From: Porphyra umbilicalis
Lineage: Eukaryota; Rhodophyta; Bangiophyceae; Bangiales; Bangiaceae
Reading direction: 5' to 3'
DNA: 47,034 nt
Assembly (NCBI GenBank): GCA_002049455.2
Contig: KV919216.1
Coordinates: forward strand, 1-47,034
In this document: positions 1 to 6,668 of the stretch, piece after piece
How the letters are laid out: the number at the start of each line of letters is the position of its first letter
How positions within the stretch are numbered: the first letter of the stretch is position 1
Translations under genes and position numbers: made by a program
Notes under the pieces: model-generated
Databases searched by the model: none
Told to the model about the DNA's origin: nothing
The model's input: the letters and a program-made list of their open reading frames with translations, nothing else

Positions 1-130
1 GGAGCACTGAGAGAGGGTCGTCTCTGGGACTGGCAGAGGGGTCGCCTGGGGTATATCAGGCGGTCCTAGTGGGGCCCAAAGCCGCCATCCAAGTAAACCA
101 ACGCATCCACTATCTACCTCCCGCTTCACA
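1..130 (+). repeat. Left LTR, terminal 130 bases only
   Basis: The sequence matches 5071-5200 almost perfectly and ends in TTCACA, the CA end expected of an LTR. Differences from the right copy are GGGG versus GGG near position 73 and one missing C near position 110. About 293 bases of this LTR lie upstream of the window. Confidence 0.93.
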
Positions 131-146
131 GGTTATGGGCCCAGCT
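131..146 (+). other. Primer-binding site complementary to the anticodon arm of initiator tRNA-Met
   Basis: The sequence directly after the LTR, GGTTATGGGCCCAGC, is the reverse complement of the anticodon-loop region of eukaryotic initiator tRNA-Met (GCUGGGCCCAUAACC). This is not the tRNA 3' end used by most LTR elements. It matches the mode known for Drosophila copia, in which an internal half-tRNA fragment primes minus-strand synthesis. The match is seen in the sequence; the priming mechanism is inferred by analogy. Confidence 0.8.
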
Positions 147-287
147 GTCGCTGGTGGTCATCGTCGTCTTCCCTGCGGTCGCTGGTCGGACGACGTTGCT
201 CGGGTTGCGGTGTGTTCCGGCGTCGCGCGGGCCGATACCGCCGTCGACGTCGTCAGTGCGGTGCTTGGTTGCGCCGCTGTCGTCAAC

Positions 288-1598
288 ATGTCGGACTACG
301 GCCGCCTTAGCGGCCCACGGTTCGCGCAGCTGGACGACGATTACAAGGTGTGGGCGGCGTACCAGCGTGCGCAGCTCAAGAAAGAGAAGCTGTGGACGGC
401 CGTCGTGACGGACCGCCCTGCTTCTGGTTCGGACGACAAGAAGTCCGACCCGGTGGTCGAAGCGTGGGACGCCATGAACGAGGCGGCGCTGGCGACCATC
501 CAGATGTCGGTCAAGCCCGTGCATCTCAACACGGTCACGTCGGTTGACACGGCCAAGGAGGCGTGGGACGCGCTCAAGGTCATGTTCGAGGCACGTGACA
601 ATGCGCAGCTGCTGCGGCTCATGGGCGAGCTGAGCAGCCTGAAGAAGGGCGACGACGAAAACATCATAAAGTTTGCGTCGCGCGCCAGGATGATCCGGGA
701 CGAGCTTGCCATGCTCGGAAACACGGTGGACGACAACACGCTCGCTCTGCGTGTCTTGTCGGGGCTTCCGTCAGAGTACGGGATGCTCAGGACGGTCTTG
801 GAGAACATGGACACCAAGCTCGTCATGTCGGACGTGACGGCTAAGCTGCTGCAAGTGGAGCAGCGGAGCATTACCGTCGCCGCGTCGAAGCCTTCTGGCA
901 GTGTCAAGTCACAAGCCTTTGCTGCAGCGGCGCACAAGAAGTCGTTTGACAAGAAGTCGATCGTGTGCTTCTACTGCAACAAGAAAGGGCACATGCAGCG
1001 CGACTGCTACAAGAAGAAGGCGGATGAGGCCAAGGGCAAGGGCAAGCCCGGCGGTGGTGGTCGTGAAGGCGGCCACGGCGGCGGGCCCCACGCGGGTGCC
1101 GCTCTGGCCTACACTGCTTCCACCGGCAATGCCGGGAGCAGCAAGGCTCACGGGATCACACGCGGGTTATCAACCTGGGTGCTTGACTCTGGCGCAACCA
1201 ACCACATGGCCGCCGGGGATAAGGGCTTCACCGTCCGGACGGCGGGAAGCGGGGCCGAGGTCACCTTGGCCAACGGCGACAAGGTGCCCATCAAGGGGCA
1301 CGGCCACGTCTCAATGGACGTTGGCAAAGGAAACACCAAGACGCGCATGGTACTTGGGGATGCTATGCTCGTTCCGGACCTGACTAGCAACCTGCTGTCG
1401 GTTCGAGCGGTCGACCGCAATCGAGGTGCGGTGGTGTTTGTCGACAACGCCTGCTACATCCTTAGCGACGGGGATGCTGTTCGTTCGAGCGGAGTGCTCG
1501 ACAAGGCGTCGGTGGTCGGCAAGGTGAACGACCTGGAGCAGTATGTGCTGAAGGTGACGCCTGTCCAGGGTCGGCTAACTCGGCATCCACGCGTATAG
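288..1598 (+). CDS. Copia gag-protease segment of the polyprotein
   Basis: The start is set at the ATG at 288 because the protein from there begins with a typical copia Gag (MSDYGRLSGPRFAQLDDDYK); the open frame upstream to 69 runs through the LTR and primer site. Seen in order: a UBN2/retrotran_gag-like helical region (about residues 10-180), one CCHC zinc knuckle of form CX2CX4HX4C (CFYCNKKGHMQRDC, near 967-1008), a Gly-rich linker, and the aspartic protease signature DSGATNHM near 1185. The frame ends at 1598, just before the pre-integrase zinc-binding domain, which continues in another frame. Gag packages element RNA in cytoplasmic particles and the protease matures the polyprotein. The break is probably an indel, not a natural gag stop. 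Confidence 0.88.
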   Translation: MSDYGRLSGPRFAQLDDDYKVWAAYQRAQLKKEKLWTAVVTDRPASGSDDKKSDPVVEAWDAMNEAALATIQMSVKPVHLNTVTSVDTAKEAWDALKVMFEARDNAQLLRLMGELSSLKKGDDENIIKFASRARMIRDELAMLGNTVDDNTLALRVLSGLPSEYGMLRTVLENMDTKLVMSDVTAKLLQVEQRSITVAASKPSGSVKSQAFAAAAHKKSFDKKSIVCFYCNKKGHMQRDCYKKKADEAKGKGKPGGGGREGGHGGGPHAGAALAYTASTGNAGSSKAHGITRGLSTWVLDSGATNHMAAGDKGFTVRTAGSGAEVTLANGDKVPIKGHGHVSMDVGKGNTKTRMVLGDAMLVPDLTSNLLSVRAVDRNRGAVVFVDNACYILSDGDAVRSSGVLDKASVVGKVNDLEQYVLKVTPVQGRLTRHPRV

Positions 1599-2791
1599 CT
1601 GGGGAGGCGGAGCTGTGGCACCGTCGTTTCAACCATTTGGGGTTAGAGAACCTCAAGCGGGCGGCCACAATGGTCGACGGCATGCCGGTGTCAGTGGCAG
1701 ACGCCAAGCGCGTTATTGGCACTGTGTGTGTGCGTGTGTGAACGGCAAGATGGTGCAGGCGCCGAGCCCCCGCTCATCTACAGCGACGACCAAGTGCGAG
1801 CTGGTGCACACCGACATTGGTGGCCCACTCACGGAGTCGCTGGGTGGTTCCATCTACTTTATGACGGCGCTGGAGGACTCCACGGGGTTCATCACGGCAA
1901 CGCCTATCAAGACGAAAGGGATGGCACCGCAGGTTCTCAAGACGCGTATCAAGCAGCTTGAGACGCTGACGGGAGTCAAGGTCAAGCGCGTCCGTCATGA
2001 CGGTGCCAAGGAGTACGTCACCAACGACCTCAAGGCATGGTACGAGGACAAGGGCATCACGTCGGAGATGACAGCGCCGTACAAGTCACAGCAGAACGGC
2101 AAAGCGGAGCGGGTTAACCGCACGCTGATGGAGCGCGTGCGTGCTGCTCTGCTCGATGCCGGAGCGGAGGAAGACCTGTGGGCTGAGGCGTTGGCCTCTG
2201 TCGTCCATGTGCTCAACCGGTCCCCCAAGGCGGGGCTGGACGTAACCACCGCTGGAGGCCCTAACGGGTCGACGCCCCAACGTCGCGGGATTCCGCGTTT
2301 GGGGGAGCCGGGCGTGGGCGCTCAAACCCAAGAAGCAGCAACGCAAGCTGGAGCCAAGGACCGACGTAGGCCGCTTTGTCGGCTACACGGTCGGTGGCAA
2401 GGCCTACCGCATCCTCGAGGATGAGACGAACCAAGTCTTCGAGCGTCGAGACGTGCTGATGGAGGAGAACCCGGCTAAGGTCAAGGCGTCGGCAGTCGGG
2501 TCAAGCGCTGGTCCCCGACTGACGGCGGGAAATGACGGCGGCAAGGATGACGCCACGGAAGGGGCAATGGACATGCTCGGCGCTGAACGCGGGCGAGAGG
2601 ACGAGTACGCCCCCGACGACACCTCTGACAGCGACGAAGAAGTCGGTCCTCCCTCCCTGCTGAAGATAGCGAGGAGGACGTCGAGGATTGCTCCGATGGC
2701 TCGACACCGGCGGGCGGTCAAGGACCTGCTACCTGTGACAGCGCCGCACCTGGGCCTCGTCGCTCAAAGCGAAAGCCAGCTCCCAAGGTAA
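1598..2791 (+). pseudogene. Copia integrase segment, split across three reading frames
   Basis: The pre-integrase motif LWHRRFNHLGLENL lies at about 1610-1655 in one frame, which stops at a TG-rich microsatellite near 1725-1741. The integrase core follows in a second frame (about 1742-2250), with the D,D-35-E triad visible in VHTDIGGP (near 1810), VRHDGAKEY (near 1996) and SQQNGKAERVNRT (near 2090). A third frame from about 2290 to 2650 carries the C-terminal part with GYTVGGKAYRI and an acidic linker. Integrase inserts the cDNA into the chromosome. The domain sequence is well preserved despite the breaks, so these are recent indels or assembly errors, not deep decay. As written the region cannot give one product. 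Confidence 0.85.
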
Positions 2792-2820
2792 CATGGTGGG
2801 AGAAGGAGCCCAAGGCGTAC

Positions 2821-4464
2821 TTGGCAAGCGGTACAAAGAGTGCGGCTGAGTCGGGCTGCGACCTACACAAGCCCCCGGCAAACGACAAAGAGGCACGTGC
2901 TCGTTCTGATTGGCCGCGTTGGAAGCAGGCCATCAAGGAGGAGGTGGCAGCGCACAAGAAGCTTGGCACCTGGTCCAAGATTAAGGTGAACAACAAGAAG
3001 CACAAGGCCATCAAGACGCGTTTTGTGTTCGACATCAAACACGACGCGGAGGGCAAGATGACGCGCTACAAGGCTCGCCTCGTGGCCCAAGGTTTCAACC
3101 AAGTGCCGGGGCGGGACTTTGACGAGACGTGGGCGCCGGTGCCCAGCGCGGCTACCACACGGGCCCTCTTTGCTGTGGCTGCAGCCTCGGGCTGGGAGGT
3201 TCACCATGTCGACGTCAAGACAGCCTTCCTCAACGCCAAGATGGACAAGGAGATGTACATCAAACTCCCCGACGGTATCGAGCCGGAGGGCGTGGAGGAG
3301 ATGTGTCGGCTTAACCTGGCGCTCTACGGGACAAAGCAGGCTGGGCGGCTGTGGGGCATCAAGCTCGACAAGGAGCTCAAGGAGATCGGTGCACTGCGAT
3401 CCAAGGTAGACCCGTGCCTCTACGAGTGGTGCCACCCTGTGCACGGGCGCGTCTTCATCCTCGTGTACGTCGACGACCTTATCGTGGCGGGTGAGAAGCT
3501 GTCTGGAGTTGCTGCCGTCAAGCGCTCTGTGTCGGCAAAGTTCGAAGTACGTGACATGGGGGAGGTTAACGACTTCATTGGCATGAAGGTCATGCGTGGC
3601 CGTGAGTCAAAGACGCTCACTCTGAGCAACCCGGGGCACACGGTGACGCTGCTGGAGGCGTTTGGAATGGAGACCTCCACCCCAAACAAGGCGCCAATGG
3701 CGTCAGGGGTCAAGCTAGCCAAGACGGGCGAGGACCTGCTGCCGGCGGATAACCGTTACGCCGAGTTGGTCGGCTCCCTCCTCTACCTGTCCACCACGAC
3801 AAGGCCGGACATCGCCTTTGCCGTGGGGGTGCTGTCGCGCTTCATGTCGTGCCCAGAGCAGGACCACATGCGCGCAGCAAAGGGGGTATTGCGCTACCTG
3901 CGCGGGACAACCCGCCTTGGAGTGGTCTACGGCGGCAGCGAGCCGCTGCAGGGGTTTGTCGACGCCGACTGGGCGGGCGACGTTGACGGCCGTCGGTCGA
4001 CGACAGGCTTCGTCTTCACCCTCAATGGCGGGCCCATCGCGTGGGCAAGCAAGCGCCAGTCGACGGTGGCAACCTCGACGGCCGAAGCGGAGTACGTGGC
4101 CGCCGCGATGGCCACCAAGGAGGCGCTCTGGCTACGCAAGCTGCTGTCGGCTCCGGGCGTCGATGGCGGGGCCGTGCCGATGGGGGAAGACAACCAGGCT
4201 TGCCTCGCCTTGGTCAACAACCCCGAAGCCACCGGGCGTACCAAGCACGTGGATGTCGCGTACCACATGGTCCGTGACTACGTGGCGCGCGGGGAGGTGA
4301 CGTTCTACTTCCTCCCTAGCGTGGACATGCCGGCAGACGGGCTGACAAAGCCGCTGCCGGCCCCGGCGTTCGTCTTGTTTCGGCGCGTCATTGGCGTTGG
4401 CGCCGATCTTGGCAACGTGGGGCTGGGCGCTACGCCCGCCCCACGTCCTGCTTCCACATGCTGA
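2821..4464 (+). CDS. Copia reverse transcriptase and RNase H segment
   Basis: This is a continuous frame of about 547 codons. It contains the copia RVT_2 reverse transcriptase, with KARLVAQGFNQ near 3070, the first catalytic aspartate in HHVDVKTAFLNA near 3205 and the active-site YVDD near 3465. The type I RNase H follows, with DADWAGD, STAEAEY and DNQACLAL carrying the acidic residues (about 3961-4210). The frame is open upstream of 2821 and connects to the linker by a frameshift near 2650-2750, so this is the 3' part of one Gag-Pol polyprotein. The stop is at 4462-4464. All catalytic residues are intact, so the domain itself looks functional. Confidence 0.93.
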   Translation: MASGTKSAAESGCDLHKPPANDKEARARSDWPRWKQAIKEEVAAHKKLGTWSKIKVNNKKHKAIKTRFVFDIKHDAEGKMTRYKARLVAQGFNQVPGRDFDETWAPVPSAATTRALFAVAAASGWEVHHVDVKTAFLNAKMDKEMYIKLPDGIEPEGVEEMCRLNLALYGTKQAGRLWGIKLDKELKEIGALRSKVDPCLYEWCHPVHGRVFILVYVDDLIVAGEKLSGVAAVKRSVSAKFEVRDMGEVNDFIGMKVMRGRESKTLTLSNPGHTVTLLEAFGMETSTPNKAPMASGVKLAKTGEDLLPADNRYAELVGSLLYLSTTTRPDIAFAVGVLSRFMSCPEQDHMRAAKGVLRYLRGTTRLGVVYGGSEPLQGFVDADWAGDVDGRRSTTGFVFTLNGGPIAWASKRQSTVATSTAEAEYVAAAMATKEALWLRKLLSAPGVDGGAVPMGEDNQACLALVNNPEATGRTKHVDVAYHMVRDYVARGEVTFYFLPSVDMPADGLTKPLPAPAFVLFRRVIGVGADLGNVGLGATPAPRPASTC

Positions 4465-4670
4465 GCCCCTCCGTGGTCGGCGGAGGTCTTTGACGGAGCG
4501 ACCATGGTGACAGGCCGCGTGCCCTTTGCGTTTGGCATCGGATTTGCGGCGGTTTGGGCCGGTTGTGGTGCTCGGACGGCCGGCTGGGGTATGTCATGTT
4601 GCTGCCCGAGTCGGGGGCAGTCGACTGAGCCCCTTTTGTTTTTTGTGCACTAACGGCGATTTTTTGTTTT

Positions 4671-4736
4671 GGACGGTATCGATACCGTTCACAAGAAAAA
4701 TCGCGCAGAGTGCTTGGGACGGTATCGATACCGTCC
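4671..4736. repeat. Paired near-identical palindromes in the copia 3' untranslated region
   Basis: GGACGGTATCGATACCGTCC (4717-4736) is a perfect 20-base palindrome. A second copy at 4671-4690 shares the 16-base palindromic core ACGGTATCGATACCGT and differs only near the edge. They are 46 bases apart, centre to centre, between the pol stop and the polypurine tract. They could be RNA hairpins or a site for a dimeric DNA-binding protein; the sequence does not say which. Confidence 0.85.
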
Positions 4737-4766
4737 GATCCGGTCGACTTACATTAACTCCAGTGT

Positions 4767-4777
4767 AATTGGGGGAG
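4767..4777 (+). other. Polypurine tract of the copia element
   Basis: AATTGGGGGAG lies directly before the TGTTG that begins the right LTR. This is the expected position and composition for the plus-strand primer. Confidence 0.75.
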
Positions 4778-5200
4778 TGTTGCGCTCTGCTCGGGAATTC
4801 CATTGGAGCTATACTTACACGGGGGCTTTTGGTGACTCAAGCTCGTGTACTTGTTGGCATTCCATTGTGTATGACTTGTACTTGTTTGTACTTGATTTGT
4901 GTATCTCTTGGTGAGCTCCCCCCTTCTCGTGGTGAGCTCGGGGGGGGGGTTGTGCGTGGCGTGGTGACTGGATTGTGCGGCGGTGGGCGGCTTACCACCG
5001 GGGAGGCGCATGCTCCGCTTTGGGAGGTGCGCCGCAGGCCCTGCACACGCGGAGAGTGGAAGTGCCTGGGGGAGCACTGAGAGAGGGTCGTCTCTGGGAC
5101 TGGCAGAGGGGTCGCCTGGGGTATATCAGGCGGTCCTAGTGGGCCCAAAGCCGCCATCCAAGTAAACCAACGCATCCACCTATCTACCTCCCGCTTCACA
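4778..5200 (+). repeat. Right LTR, 423 bases
   Basis: The LTR runs from TGTTG (4778) to TTCACA (5200), the TG...CA ends required by integrase. The last 130 bases repeat the start of the window. The left boundary rests on the TG end and the adjacent purine tract, because the matching left part of the 5' LTR is outside the window. Confidence 0.88.
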
Positions 5201-5248
5201 CGCCCGACGGCGGCACCGCCCCCAACACCGTCAGCGACGCCCCCGCCA

Positions 5249-6640
5249 ATGATTAGCGGGGGTGTCGCCGGGGCGGCGGGGGGGAGCGGGGGCTCGCCCG
5301 CCCCAACCTCCTCGGAGCCAACGACCGGTGCATCCGTGACCGGTGCACCGATGGAGGCGACCTTGGCCGGTGCGGGCGCGCCGGCTGGGGGTGCTGCGGC
5401 GGCTGCGGCTGCCGTGCCGCCCCTTGCGGGTGACGGGGACGCGGTGGTCGGGGGGGGGAAGGGGGGACTGCTCTGCCCCGTCGACGCCTGCGGGGTGGTG
5501 CACGTCGGCGCGACGGTGGAGGAGCACCTCCGCCGCGTGCACTCGGGCACCGACGTGCCGGCGGCGGTGCTGACCTCGCACCGCCTCGGCACGTGCCCGA
5601 CGTGTGCGGGCCTGTACACCCTCGTCAAGACGGCCGCGGGGCGGCAGCCGTTCTCCGCCCACGTGGCGCGGTGTGCGGCGCCGCCGGTCCTGGCCGCCGA
5701 GTACGCGGCCGGCAACGCGCCGACGGCGTGCCCGGTGGCCGAGTGCGCCCGCCGCGTGAAGGCGGCGCCCGACAAGGCGCCGCTGGCGCTGCACCTCGCG
5801 CGGTGCCACCTCTTCTCCGAGGTGCTCGCCGCGACGGTGCGGGAGATGAAGCTCGCGCCCTGCCCGCGGTGCAGGAAGCCGTACCGGGCCCGGCAGCCCC
5901 GCTCCGGCTCGTCGCCGCTCGCCGTGCACGTGCGCAAGTGCCAGGTGGGCGCCGTGTCGGATGCCGCTGCCGCGCCGCCGCCGCCGCCGGCCCCACCGCC
6001 CTCGGCGTCCGGCGCGCCGGCGGACGCGACGACCGCACCGGCCGCGGGGTCTGCCGCGGCCGGCGGCTCCCCGCCTCCACCTCCGTCCTCGCCGTCGCGT
6101 ACCCTGACGCCGCCGTCCACGCCGCCGCCGTCGTCTGCGCCGTCGCCGCCGCCGCCGCCGCCGTCGCCTTCCTCCTCGCCACCGGTGGACCCCGATGCCC
6201 CGCCGCCGCCGCTCTTCACGGCGGACTACGGGGAGTGGGTCCGCCGGCGCGGCGAGTTCCTACAGGCCGCCGCGCCGGCGGGCGCCGACTGGGCGCCGCT
6301 CGCGGCGTCGTGCGCGCGGACGCAAGGGACTGTGCCGCGTGTGTTTGCGGAGGGATGGGGCGAGCTGGGCGCGGACATGCTCCGGTGGGTGCTCCGCGCA
6401 CCAGAGCATGCCCACGCCTGGCTCTGGCTCCTCCTCCTTCCCTCCGTGCTCTTCCTCGTCCCCGCTCGGGGCGTCGGGCGCGCCCCCGGCCCCAAGCCTC
6501 TCTCGCGGGCGGCGCGCCTCGACGCCCTCCTCGACGGCCGCTTTGCTGATGCGCTCGCGGATCGGGACGCGGGGGTCTGGCGCCAGCCGCCGGGTGGTCG
6601 TGCTACCGCGCACGACGCCGGGGCGGCCGACGTGGCGGCG
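5249..6640 (+). CDS. Zinc-finger N-terminal segment of the R2-like retrotransposon protein
   Basis: From the first ATG (5249) the frame encodes an Ala/Gly/Pro-rich leader and then four zinc fingers of C2H2 or C2HC form: CPVDACGVVH...HLRRVH (about 5475), CPTCAGLYTL...HVARC (5596), CPVAECARRV...HLARCH (5730) and CPRCRKPYRA...HVRKC (5863). A long Pro/Ala linker (5950-6200) and a conserved-looking helical block with the stretch WLWLLLLPSVLF follow. In R2-type elements N-terminal fingers bind target DNA and set site choice; that role is inferred here. The upstream frame is open to 5081, so the true start may lie left of the copia insertion. The frame gives way to the reverse transcriptase frame at G-runs 6642-6665. 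Confidence 0.75.
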
Positions 6641-6668
6641 GCGGGGGGGCGGTGGCGGGGGGGGGCCG

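Larger units (their letters stand above)
1..5200 (+). mobile_element. Ty1/copia LTR retrotransposon, left end cut by window edge
   Basis: The element has the order LTR, primer-binding site, gag, protease, integrase, reverse transcriptase, RNase H, polypurine tract, LTR. Integrase lying before reverse transcriptase defines the Ty1/copia superfamily. The last 130 bases of the left LTR (1-130) match the end of the right LTR (5071-5200) except for two single-base indels, so insertion looks recent. The coding region nevertheless changes frame about four times (near 1598, 1735, 2250-2290 and 2650-2750). The element directly abuts a non-LTR retrotransposon ORF at 5201. Target-site duplication cannot be checked because the left junction lies outside the window. 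Confidence 0.93.
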
